Source: Planctomycetota bacterium (GTDB taxonomy: Bacteria; Planctomycetota; Planctomycetia; Pirellulales; Pirellulaceae). Taken from it: a DNA stretch of 14,701 bases. The position numbers were made by a program, and so were the translations under genes. The notes beneath the pieces were generated by a model. It was not told where the DNA came from. It saw only the letters and a program-made list of their open reading frames with translations, and searched no databases. The stretch covers positions 1 to 14,701 of the forward strand of contig JAHWKS010000030.1 of assembly GCA_019347795.1 (NCBI GenBank), given 5' to 3'. Shown here in pieces: positions 1-7,563 of the stretch (position 1 is its first letter; every line of letters starts with the position of its first letter).

Positions 1-76
1 GCACGTTGGGAAAAAGACGTCCGCCGAGTGGCGTGAGCGAATCAACCGTTACCGAGAACTGCTGGGAGAATCCTGA
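1..76 (+). CDS. 3' end of unknown protein (partial)
   Basis: The frame starting at base 2 is open to a TGA at 74-76 and gives a C-terminus reading HVGKKTSAEWRERIN followed by RYRELLGES. It is charged and helical in character. The TGA overlaps the ATG of the next gene (TGATG), the usual sign of translational coupling, which supports it being a real gene end. Too little is present to assign a function; the start lies outside the window. Confidence 0.55.
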   Translation, partial: HVGKKTSAEWRERINRYRELLGES

Positions 77-399
77 TGACGTCCGACGAGAAATTGCAGG
101 AGTTATTGTTTGCCGTCTTTGACGAACTTCGGGAAGGCGTCCGAGAGCAATCGTCGGCCGAGGAATACCATCGTATGAAAGAGGACTTCGCGTTTCATCT
201 AACCGATTGGCGCGATGACCTTCAACAGATAAGGGACCTCCTTAAACGGCCGGACGATTGGTCGGCGGATGACGCCGCTCGCTTTCTCGTCGGCTTCCTC
301 TATCACGTCGTTCCCCATTTGACCGCAGCGCGTGATCTGCTGCTGGATGCGCCGGCATCCGCATCGCCGGAGAAGGGAAAGAAGGTCCGAACTCGATAA
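76..399 (+). CDS. hypothetical protein, 107 aa
   Basis: The ATG at 76-78 overlaps the stop of the upstream gene, so the two are probably cotranscribed and coupled. The product is acidic and largely helical (MTSDEKLQELLFAVFDELRE start), with no signal peptide or clear membrane span. A hydrophobic patch near residues 72-82 (FLVGFLYHVVPHL) is too short and polar to be a convincing transmembrane segment, and the tail is basic (KGKKVRTR). I do not recognise a family. The gene is convergent with the MscS gene, with only about 11 bases between the two stops and no clear terminator there. Confidence 0.6.
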   Translation: MTSDEKLQELLFAVFDELREGVREQSSAEEYHRMKEDFAFHLTDWRDDLQQIRDLLKRPDDWSADDAARFLVGFLYHVVPHLTAARDLLLDAPASASPEKGKKVRTR

Positions 400-410
400 A
401 AAGGGATTCC

Positions 411-2441
411 TTACCGGTCCGCTCTGGCGTACGGGCGGCGGGCGTCGGGCGCCTCGCGATGGTAGACCGTGCGATGCGGGAAGGGGATTTCGATCCCCAG
501 CTCGTCAAACCTGTTCTTGATCCGCCGGTTCAGCTCGCGGCGAACCGGGAATTGCTCCAGCGGCCGGGTCTTGATGAAGAACTTGATCACCACGGCCGAG
601 TCGCCGAAGGCGTCCACGCCCAGCATCTCTAAGTCGTCCAGGATCAGCGGTCCGAATTTCGGGTCATCCCGAATCTCCCGCCCGAGCTGCGTCAGCACCT
701 CCATGACCTGATCGACATCCTCTTTGTACGCGACGCCGACCTCGAACAGCGCCCGCGACCAGCCGTGGGTCAGGTTCGTGACGGTCTTGATTTGTCCGTG
801 CGGCACAAAGTGCACCACGCCGTCCAGGTCGCGGAGGACGGTCATCCGCAGCGTGACGCGCTCCACGGATCCGACCACGTCGCCGATCTTCACGATGTCG
901 TCAATCCGATATTGGTTCTCCAGCAGCATCACGAAGCCGAAGAAGTAGTCGCGGATCAAGTCCTGCGCCCCCAGCCCGACCGCGATGCCCACCACGGCCA
1001 GCGAGGCGATCAGCGGGGCGATCCAGTCGGGATTGATTTCCGCCACCACCAACAGCACGGCGCCGACGGCGGCCACCATCGTCGCCGCGTTGCTGAACAC
1101 GCTGGCCAGCGTCTTGGCGCGGTTCTCGCGCTCCTGCCGGCGGCCGCGGTCTGCGCGAATGCGAAGCTGAAAGATTCGCTTGCTGCCGATGCGAATCAGA
1201 TACTCGAGGACGATAAACCCGAGGAGGATCACCAGCAGCCGCACGCCGTGTTGCTTGAGCCATTCGACCGCCTCGATTCCCAGCGACTTGAACCAGGTGA
1301 CGTTCGCCTCGCGCTCCATTCGCCGGACGTCGCTTTGGGCCTGCGCCAACTGGGCCGCCAGGGCTTCGCGGCGCGACTGCGCGCGCTGGAGGGCGGCTTG
1401 CGATTGGTCCACTTCCAGTTGCGCCGCTCGGTAAGCCGCTTCGGCCTCGGCGATCTGCTGCGTCAATTCCGCCAGGTCGGCGGGATCTTCCTGGGCGACG
1501 CGCTGCCGGTATTCCTCGGTCAGTTCGGCTAATCGCCGCCGCGCGTTTTGCGCCATCTGGCGCCGCGTCTCCAGCAGCCGCTGCTCGTGCTCGATCAGTT
1601 CGTCGAGGTCGTCCAGCCGGGCTTGGGTCCTTTGGATGTCGGACGCCGCTTCGGCGAGCGTCTGCCGTGTCGCCTCCGCTTCCTCCCGGGCCTTCTGGAC
1701 GGTCTGGCTGACGGGAGGCGTCACGCTCTTCGGCGCCTCGCTAGTCGGCGATGGATCCGCTCCGGGCGCCGCGTCTCGGGAAAGAAAAGGCCAGGGGAAA
1801 GCGCCGGGCGGATCAGCGGGGGACGGCCCGCCCGGCGCCGTCTCCGCGGCCGGCGATTCCTCCGGCGCCGGTTCTTCCTCTCGCGGCGCGGGCGGGGCTT
1901 CTCCCTTCAGCCGGGCAAGCTCGACCTGGTCGCCGGCCAGCTTCCTCTCGAGAAGAGCGATTTGCTCCTGCAACGCGCTCCGCTCCTCCAGCGCCAGTTG
2001 AAAACGATCCTCAGCCGCCTTCCAAGCGCCCTCGAAATCGGCGCTCGCTTCCGCCGCTCGCTTCGCCTCTTCCGGCTGCTTCGCGGGATCGAGCGCCTCC
2101 AGCTCCTGTGTCAATTCTTTGTGTCGTTCGTCGAGCCGGCGAAATTCCGCCTCCGCCGTCTCGAACTCGCCGCGCGATTCGCTTAGCTGCGACTTCAGTT
2201 GCTCGAGGCGATCTTCATCCAGATCGATCTCGCGGCTCAACTCCGCAATTCGCCCCGCGTCCGAGCGGCTGGCCGGCGCTGCCTCGCCGGCAGGAGTTGG
2301 TTCCTCCGTCGAATCCGGGACGGCGTCCGAAGCGTTCTGCGCGGCAACGCCCGTCCGGGGCGCGAGGTGAAGGGCCAGCGCGGCAGCCAGAAGGAGATGA
2401 ATCGTTGTTATCGCGGCGGGAGCTCTCGCGATGAAATTCAT
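411..2441 (-). CDS. MscS-family mechanosensitive channel with periplasmic coiled-coil domain
   Basis: The 676-aa product begins with a hydrophobic signal-like segment (residues about 1-34). Two long Glu/Gln/Ala/Arg-rich coiled-coil stretches follow (about 60-180 and 245-380), separated by a Pro/Ala-rich linker. Hydrophobic segments at about 397-413, 448-467 and 471-495 form the membrane part. The last runs into the MscS hallmark, a glycine/alanine-rich pore helix (SLAVVGIAVGLGAQDLI) and the beta domain (YRIDDIVKIGDVVGSVERV, then VPHGQI). Known members open under membrane tension to release solutes in hypo-osmotic shock. The long N-terminal coiled coil recalls MscK/YnaI-type large MscS proteins and probably lies in the periplasm. 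The ATG at 2439-2441 is chosen because it directly precedes the signal segment. The gene stands alone on the minus strand. Confidence 0.9.
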   Translation of the reverse strand: MNFIARAPAAITTIHLLLAAALALHLAPRTGVAAQNASDAVPDSTEEPTPAGEAAPASRSDAGRIAELSREIDLDEDRLEQLKSQLSESRGEFETAEAEFRRLDERHKELTQELEALDPAKQPEEAKRAAEASADFEGAWKAAEDRFQLALEERSALQEQIALLERKLAGDQVELARLKGEAPPAPREEEPAPEESPAAETAPGGPSPADPPGAFPWPFLSRDAAPGADPSPTSEAPKSVTPPVSQTVQKAREEAEATRQTLAEAASDIQRTQARLDDLDELIEHEQRLLETRRQMAQNARRRLAELTEEYRQRVAQEDPADLAELTQQIAEAEAAYRAAQLEVDQSQAALQRAQSRREALAAQLAQAQSDVRRMEREANVTWFKSLGIEAVEWLKQHGVRLLVILLGFIVLEYLIRIGSKRIFQLRIRADRGRRQERENRAKTLASVFSNAATMVAAVGAVLLVVAEINPDWIAPLIASLAVVGIAVGLGAQDLIRDYFFGFVMLLENQYRIDDIVKIGDVVGSVERVTLRMTVLRDLDGVVHFVPHGQIKTVTNLTHGWSRALFEVGVAYKEDVDQVMEVLTQLGREIRDDPKFGPLILDDLEMLGVDAFGDSAVVIKFFIKTRPLEQFPVRRELNRRIKNRFDELGIEIPFPHRTVYHREAPDARRPYARADR

Positions 2442-2502
2442 TCCATCACTTTAGCAGATTTCTGAGGTCCTGACTCGCCTTGGGGCTTCGTCATGCCACG
2501 TT

Positions 2503-2521
2503 GCCCGGCAAGAGGCCGGGC
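2503..2521. other. perfect 7-bp inverted repeat, possible terminator-like hairpin
   Basis: GCCCGGC (2503-2509) and GCCGGGC (2515-2521) flank the loop AAGAG. On the plus strand it is followed by TTACTTCTTCTT, pyrimidine-rich but not a clean U-tract. It lies between the start of the minus-strand MscS gene and the plus-strand promoter of the next operon, so it is not an obvious terminator for either. It could be a dispersed palindromic repeat or a barrier element. Confidence 0.35.
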
Positions 2522-2539
2522 TTACTTCTTCTTGGCGCC

Positions 2540-2567
2540 TTGTATTTCCCGCGCGTCGGCCTAGAAT
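2540..2567 (+). promoter_or_regulatory. candidate sigma-70-type promoter for leader RNA A and the signalling operon
   Basis: TTGTAT (2540-2545) and TAGAAT (2562-2567) are separated by 16 bases. The conserved RNA element starts about 45-65 bases after the -10. The promoter before the second element set (10796-10823) has the same spacing and a similar -35 flank (TTGTNTTTTCC or TTGTNTTTCCC), which raises confidence in both. Transcription would begin near 2574. Prediction from sequence only. Confidence 0.45.
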
Positions 2568-2610
2568 CAAGGGATGGAGGAAGTCGGCGCCATACCGTTT
2601 CTTCCCCAAA

Positions 2611-2717
2611 ATCGTCGGGTGACTAAATCAAGGGCAAGCCGGCCTCGCCGGATGGCCCGTTAGCGAGTAAGCCGACGTGATCGAACGCTCTTGGTGTTCG
2701 GCCACGTCGGCTTTTTT
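2611..2717 (+). promoter_or_regulatory. structured leader RNA, copy A (riboswitch-like attenuator) before the PP2C gene
   Basis: The 5' segment is CGTCGG (2613-2618). The core hairpin has GGGC (2632-2635) pairing with GCCC (2655-2658) around an inner CCGGC/GCCGG stem (2639-2643 and 2647-2651, loop CTC). The conserved stretch GTTAGCGAGTAAG follows. A long terminator hairpin closes the element: AGCCGACGTG (2670-2679) with CACGTCGGCT (2703-2712), an upper stem CGAACGC/GTGTTCG, and a six-T run to 2717. CGTCGG can pair over 6 bp with CCGACG (2672-2677), the 5' arm of the terminator, so two exclusive folds are possible. The Shine-Dalgarno of the PP2C gene starts 15 bases after the T-run. Two further copies occur at 10874-10979 and 10994-11098. 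It shares a GGGCAA string with c-di-GMP-I aptamers but lacks their conserved GCAAAGCC and tetraloop-receptor parts, so I do not assign it to a known class. Confidence 0.7.
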
Positions 2718-2747
2718 CGTCTCAATGGCGCAAGGATTTGTAACGAT

Positions 2748-3659
2748 ATGAGCAAGCCTCTAGACGCATCGGACGGGACCGCCGTGAACCGGCAAGACGC
2801 GGACACAGTGACACTACCGGATGCTCACCCGGCGCTATCGGTGGTCAGCTTTGGCATTACCGACGGCGGCAAAGTCCGCGCCGTCAACGAGGACCAATTT
2901 CTGATCGCGGTGCTGCTTAAAGCCTTGCAGGTCCAGCAGACGAGTCTCCCGCAGCCGACGGTGCAGCGCAGCAGCGACCGGAGCTATCTTTTCGTCGTGG
3001 CTGATGGCATTGGCGGCCATGCCGGAGGGGAACAGGCCAGCGCCCTGGCCATCGACTCCGTCGAATCGTTCATCCTGGGGACCTTTAAATGGTTCGCGCA
3101 CTTCAAGGGGCCGGAGCAAGACCAGGTGCTGGCTGACTTTCAGAGCGCTCTGAGCGAGGCCCATGACCGTATCCGGGCCGAGGCGGTGGAACATCCGGAA
3201 CTGCACGGCATGGGGACCACCCTGACGTTGGCCTACAGCCTGAATGACGTGCTGTTTGTGGCCCACGTCGGCGACAGCCGCTGCTACTTGTGCCGCCGAG
3301 GAAACCTCTACCGGCTGACCCGCGACCACACCCTCGTGGAAGATATGGTCCGCCGCGGTGAGTTGTCGGCCGATGAGGCGATTCGGCACCGCTGGCGCCA
3401 CATTATCACCAACTCCGTCGGGGGCAATTCGGCCCAGATCGAGGTCCAGGTGCACAAAATTCGCCTGGAAGTCGCCGACCGGATGCTGCTCTGCTCCGAT
3501 GGGCTGACCGAAATGGTGTCCGAGGAGGAAATCAAACAGATTCTTCACGCGGAAGCCGAACCCGAGCAGGCATGCCGGCGACTCGTGAAGCGGGCCAACG
3601 TTTCGGGCGGCCGGGACAATATCACCGCCGTGGTCGCCCATTTCCGCCGCGCCGATTGA
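2748..3659 (+). CDS. PP2C-family Ser/Thr protein phosphatase (PrpC/Stp type)
   Basis: The 303-aa soluble product carries the full set of PPM/PP2C motifs in order: VRAVNED (metal-binding D49), VVADGIGGHAGGE (D86), GMGTTLT, VAHVGDSRCYL, LTRDHTLVEDMV, ITNSVGG, LLCSDGLTEMV (D251) and GGRDNITAVV (D290). Members dephosphorylate Ser/Thr-phosphorylated proteins with Mn2+/Mg2+ and usually oppose Hanks-type kinases; no such kinase is in this window. Residues 1-30 precede the catalytic domain and look disordered. The ATG at 2748 is chosen because AAGGA lies 11 bases upstream and because earlier starts fall inside the leader hairpin. It is the first gene of the operon behind leader RNA A; the hybrid kinase follows within about 60 bases. 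Confidence 0.92.
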   Translation: MSKPLDASDGTAVNRQDADTVTLPDAHPALSVVSFGITDGGKVRAVNEDQFLIAVLLKALQVQQTSLPQPTVQRSSDRSYLFVVADGIGGHAGGEQASALAIDSVESFILGTFKWFAHFKGPEQDQVLADFQSALSEAHDRIRAEAVEHPELHGMGTTLTLAYSLNDVLFVAHVGDSRCYLCRRGNLYRLTRDHTLVEDMVRRGELSADEAIRHRWRHIITNSVGGNSAQIEVQVHKIRLEVADRMLLCSDGLTEMVSEEEIKQILHAEAEPEQACRRLVKRANVSGGRDNITAVVAHFRRAD

Positions 3660-3716
3660 CGTCCGACACTCGAGACCGAAATGAAGAATCGCGATCCAAA
3701 TAAGAGGATGCCGGTG

Positions 3717-6368
3717 ATGAACCAAGAACCGCTGGTGGACGATATTCAGAACTACGCCCTCAACATCGTGGACACGGTGCGCGAGCCCCTGTTGATTCTG
3801 AACGCCACCTTGCGCGTGCAATCCGCCAATCGGGCTTTCTATCAAACCTTTCACGTCACTCCCGAAGAAACCGAGAACCGCCTGATTTACGAGTTGGGCA
3901 ACGGCCAGTGGGACATCCCCGCCCTGCGAACCCTGCTCGAAGACGTGGTCCCCCAAAGCTCCGTCTTCAATGATTTCGAGCTGGAGCATACTTTTCCCGT
4001 GATCGGCCGCCGGGTGATGCTGCTCAACGCCCGCAAGCTCCAGGCGGGGCGCCACGGCGAGCTGCTGGTCCTGGCCATGGAAGACGTGACCGCGCGGAAG
4101 CAGGCGGAAGAAGCGCTGGTCGAAGCGGGGGCGTTGCAAAGCGCGATCTTCAACAGCGCCAATTTCTCCAGCATCGCCACCGACGATAAGGGCGTCATTC
4201 AAATCTTCAACGTCGGCGCCGAGCGGATGCTGGGCTATGCGGCCGCCGAAGTGATGAACAAGATTACCCCGGCCGACATTTCCGATCCGCAGGAAGTGAT
4301 TGCCCGCGCCAAGGCGTTGAGCGCCGAGTTGGGAACCGCGATCACGCCCGGCTTTGAGGCCTTGATTTTCAAGGCCGCGCGCGGGATCGAAGACATCTAC
4401 GAGCTGACGTATATCCGCAAGGACGGCAGCCGTTTCCCGGCCGTCGTCTCGGTCACCGCGCTCCGCAACCCGCAGGGGGGAATCATCGGTTATCTGTTGA
4501 TCGGCACCGATAACACCGCCCGCAAGCAAGTCGAGGCCGAGCGAATGCTGCTCGATCAGCGCGTGCGAGATCAACAGTTTTACACCCGCTCGCTGATTGA
4601 ATCGAACATCGACGCCCTGATCACCACCGATCCCCGCGGAATCATTACCGACGTGAACAAGCAGATGGAGGCGCTCACCGGATGCACGCGCGACGAGCTG
4701 ATCGGCGCGCCGTTCAAGGACTACTTCACCGACCCGGAGCGGGCCGGGGCCGGCATCAAGCTGGTGCTGGGCGAAGGTAAAGTCACCGACTACGAGCTTA
4801 CCGCGCGGGCCCGGGACGGCAAGGAAACCGTGGTGTCGTACAACGCGACCACCTTTCACGACCGCGAGCGGAAGCTGCAGGGCGTGTTCGCCGCCGCCCG
4901 CGACGTGACCGAACGCAAACGCTACGAGCAATCGTTGCAGCAGGCCAACCGCGCCAAGAGCGTCTTTCTGGCCAACATGTCGCACGAAATCCGCACTCCC
5001 ATGAACGCCATCCTGGGATTCTCCCAATTGATGCTTCGCGACCAGGACCTCACGCCCCGCCAGTGCCAGTACCTGGGGACCATCAACCGCAGCGGCGAGC
5101 ATCTCCTGGCCCTGATCAACGACATCCTGGAGATGTCCAAGATCGAAGCGGGCCGCACAACGTTGAATCTCTCCACGTTCGACTTGCCGCTCTTGCTCAA
5201 AGACCTGGAGATGATGTTCCGCGTGCGCACCGATGAGAAGAAGTTGTCGTTCTCGGTGGACATCATCGGCGATGTGCCGCAATACATCGTGACCGACATC
5301 AACAAGCTGCGCCAGGTCTTCATTAACGTGCTTGGCAACGCCGTCAAGTTCACCGACGAGGGAGGCATCGGCCTGCGCGTGCGCGCCGACCGCGACGGCG
5401 CGGAGGGGCCTTTTCTCCGGGTCGAAATCGAGGACACCGGCCCCGGCATTTCGCCCGACGAGCAAGAAAAATTGTTCCGGCATTTCGAGCAAACCAAGAC
5501 CGGGCAACAAACCGGGACCGGCACCGGGCTGGGGTTGGCCATCAGCCGCGAGTTCGTTCGCCTGATGGGCGGCTCCATAACGGTCAGCAGCCAGTTGGGC
5601 CAAGGCAGCGTGTTCGCCCTGCACCTGCCTTTGAAGGAGGGGGAAGCCCAGGCGGTTCAAGCGAAAGATGCGCCCCGCCACGTTCTGCGCCTCCAGCCCG
5701 GCCAGGCGACGTGCCGGGTGCTGATTGCCGACGACATCGAGGACAACCGCCGGCTCCTGGCGGAGCTTCTCGGCCCGGTGGGGTTTGAAATTCGGGTGGC
5801 GACCAACGGCGCGGAAGGCGTCCAGGCGTTTGAGGAGTGGCGGCCCCATCTGATCCTGATGGACTTCCGCATGCCGGTGATGGACGGCCACGAGGCGATC
5901 CGCCGAATCCGGGACATGCCCGGGGGGAAGGATCCCAAGATTATTGCGGTGACCGCCAGTGCGATGGACGAAAACCGCGCGGAGTTGATGGAGATCGGCG
6001 CCGACGACTTTATCGGCAAGCCGTTCCGGGAAGCCGAGCTATTCCAGAAGATTCACGCCCACGTGGGAGTAGAATACGTTTACGCCGAGCATCCCCCGGA
6101 CGCGGTCCCGGAGACCGCGGCCGAGTTGACCGCCGAGTCCCTCGCGAATTGGCCGCCCGAGCTCATCGATCCCCTGCGTGAAGCCGTCCTCACGGCGGAC
6201 CTGGACGAGTTGCTGGCGAAGATCCAGGAGATTGAATCCCGCGATCCCCGCATTGCTCAAGCGCTGCGGCGCCTGGCCGAAGGCTTCCAATACCAGAAAC
6301 TTCTCGATTTATTCGGCCCGGGGGAATCTTCGGTAAGTTCGTTAAACCTTGTCGGGAGCCGTCCATGA
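3717..6368 (+). CDS. soluble hybrid histidine kinase: PAS-PAS-PAS-HisKA-HATPase-REC
   Basis: The 883-aa product has no membrane segment, so it senses an internal signal. Order: three PAS-like domains (about 10-125, 135-260, 285-405); HisKA with FLANMSHEIRTPMNA and phospho-acceptor H423; HATPase_c with N box NKLRQVFINVLGNAVKF, G1 EDTGPGI and G2 GTGTGLGLAI; and a receiver (about 668-785) with D672/D673, phospho-acceptor D716 in LILMDFRMPVMDG, and K768. The tail (about 800-883) is helical like an HPt domain but has no histidine in its helices, so it is unlikely to relay phosphate. An ATG at 3681 is in frame, but GAGGA (3704-3708) sits 8 bases before ATG 3717, so 3717 is preferred; the longer form adds 12 residues. 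The stop overlaps the next gene's ATG (ATGA), implying coupled expression with the response regulator. Confidence 0.92.
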   Translation: MNQEPLVDDIQNYALNIVDTVREPLLILNATLRVQSANRAFYQTFHVTPEETENRLIYELGNGQWDIPALRTLLEDVVPQSSVFNDFELEHTFPVIGRRVMLLNARKLQAGRHGELLVLAMEDVTARKQAEEALVEAGALQSAIFNSANFSSIATDDKGVIQIFNVGAERMLGYAAAEVMNKITPADISDPQEVIARAKALSAELGTAITPGFEALIFKAARGIEDIYELTYIRKDGSRFPAVVSVTALRNPQGGIIGYLLIGTDNTARKQVEAERMLLDQRVRDQQFYTRSLIESNIDALITTDPRGIITDVNKQMEALTGCTRDELIGAPFKDYFTDPERAGAGIKLVLGEGKVTDYELTARARDGKETVVSYNATTFHDRERKLQGVFAAARDVTERKRYEQSLQQANRAKSVFLANMSHEIRTPMNAILGFSQLMLRDQDLTPRQCQYLGTINRSGEHLLALINDILEMSKIEAGRTTLNLSTFDLPLLLKDLEMMFRVRTDEKKLSFSVDIIGDVPQYIVTDINKLRQVFINVLGNAVKFTDEGGIGLRVRADRDGAEGPFLRVEIEDTGPGISPDEQEKLFRHFEQTKTGQQTGTGTGLGLAISREFVRLMGGSITVSSQLGQGSVFALHLPLKEGEAQAVQAKDAPRHVLRLQPGQATCRVLIADDIEDNRRLLAELLGPVGFEIRVATNGAEGVQAFEEWRPHLILMDFRMPVMDGHEAIRRIRDMPGGKDPKIIAVTASAMDENRAELMEIGADDFIGKPFREAELFQKIHAHVGVEYVYAEHPPDAVPETAAELTAESLANWPPELIDPLREAVLTADLDELLAKIQEIESRDPRIAQALRRLAEGFQYQKLLDLFGPGESSVSSLNLVGSRP

Positions 6369-7555
6369 ATCCGGAGCAACATAACAGCGATGCCGCCCAA
6401 CCCGCCAGCATCTTGGTCGTGGACGACACCGCCGCCAATCTCCAGGTGCTGGCCGGCATGCTCAAGGAGCGCGGGTACAAGGTCCGTCCCGTTCTCAGCG
6501 GCAAGCTGGCGCTGCTGGCCGCCGAGCGCGATCCCCCGGACCTGATCCTGCTGGACATCAACATGCCGGAGATGAACGGTTACGAGGTGTGCCAGCGCCT
6601 CAAAGCCGACGACGCCCTCGCGGGGATTCCGGTCATCTTCATCAGCGCTCTCACCGAGCAATTGGACAAGGTGAAGGCCTTTGCCATCGGCGGGGTCGAT
6701 TACCTCACCAAGCCGTTTCAAATGGAGGAACTGCAAGCCCGCGTCGAAACCCACCTCAAGCTCCGCCGCCTGCAAATCGAACTGGAGGAATACAGCCAAA
6801 GCTTGGAAGCGGCGCGCGAGCGGCTTGCGCTCGACCTGGAGTTGGCCCGCCAGGTGCAACGAGGACTGCTGCCGCTGCGGCTGCCCGAAATCCCGGGCTA
6901 CGAGTTTTTCGCCCACTACGAGTCGGCCCACGAGGTGGGGGGCGATTATTACGACTTCATCCTGCTGCCGCGACAGCGCGTGGCCGTCTTGTTGGGGGAC
7001 GTCTGCGGCAAGGGAGTGGTGGCGGCTCTTCTCATGGCCAAACTCAGCGCCGACGCCAGGTTCTGCATGCTGACGGAGCCCGACCCCGCAGCCGCCGTCA
7101 CGAGGCTCAACTCGCTGATGTGCCAGTCGGGGAACGATCGTTTTGTAACTCTGGCGGCCGCCGTCCTCGATCCGGTCAACCACACCGTGACGCTGGTCAA
7201 CGCCGGCCATCCCCCTCCGCTGATCTATCACCGGGCCACGCGCACGGTGGAAGAGGCGATCGGCGACGCGATGGCCGGCACGCCCCTGTGAATCCTCGAC
7301 GATTTCGAGTACGAGTCGTGCCAGGTCTCTCTCGAGCCGGGCGACAGCATCCTGGCGTTCACCGACGGCGTGACGGAGGCCATGGACGTCCACGACCGCC
7401 AACTCGAGACGAAAGGGGTGTATGACGCCGTGCAAGGGGAGGCCTACTCTCCCAGCGGTCTGGTGGAGCAAGTGGTCAAGGCCGTCGAGAAATTCGCCGC
7501 GGGCCGGAGCCAGAGCGATGATATCGCCGTGGTGGGCTTCGGGAGGACGGGCTAG
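6365..7555 (+). pseudogene. REC-SpoIIE/RsbU-type phosphatase response regulator, interrupted by in-frame TGA
   Basis: The N-terminal receiver (residues about 15-130) has VVDDTAANL, phospho-acceptor D64 in LLDINMPEMNG, and YLTKPF. A linker helix leads to a PPM phosphatase of the SpoIIE/RsbU type: GGDYYDF (D194), LGDVCGKG (D212) and NAGHPPPLI. After MAGTPL the frame meets TGA at 7289-7291 (codon 309), then continues uninterrupted for 88 codons with the rest of the domain: LAFTDGVTEA (D334) and QSDDIAVVGFG (D385/D386), ending at 7555. Homologues usually have Gly after PL, and GGA to TGA is a single change. The 308-aa product lacks the two late metal-binding motifs and should be inactive unless the TGA is read through or is a sequencing error. 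Family members act in partner switching, dephosphorylating an anti-anti-sigma protein. The ATGA overlap with the kinase makes it the probable partner of that kinase. Confidence 0.8.
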
Positions 7556-7563
7556 GCGGGTCG

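Noticed and set aside
765..1532. Plus-strand open frame of 255 codons opposite the MscS gene
   Set aside because: Low-complexity H/Q/R/D-rich translation typical of an antisense shadow; the MscS frame explains the region.
2522..2557. Minus-strand reading ADAREIQGAKKK-stop, similar to the NAKKK end of the DUF2294 protein, possibly a gene remnant
   Set aside because: The frame has a stop 12 codons upstream and overlaps a plausible plus-strand promoter; a dozen residues ending in Lys codons is too little.
2632..2671. c-di-GMP-I riboswitch suggested by the GGGCAA string next to a hairpin
   Set aside because: The class's GCAAAGCC segment, second hairpin and tetraloop receptor are absent, and all three copies run straight into a terminator.
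2835..5891. Open frame of 1018 codons on the minus strand, antisense to the PP2C and hybrid kinase genes
   Set aside because: It overlaps two genes with complete, conserved motifs. The translation is rich in H, Q, G, V, L and D with no domain and no ribosome site. Long antisense frames are common opposite high-GC genes.
7289..7291. Selenocysteine or other programmed UGA recoding in the RsbU-like gene
   Set aside because: The position corresponds to a glycine in the family rather than a redox Cys, and I see no SECIS-like hairpin that stands out just downstream; simple nonsense mutation or sequencing error is more likely.
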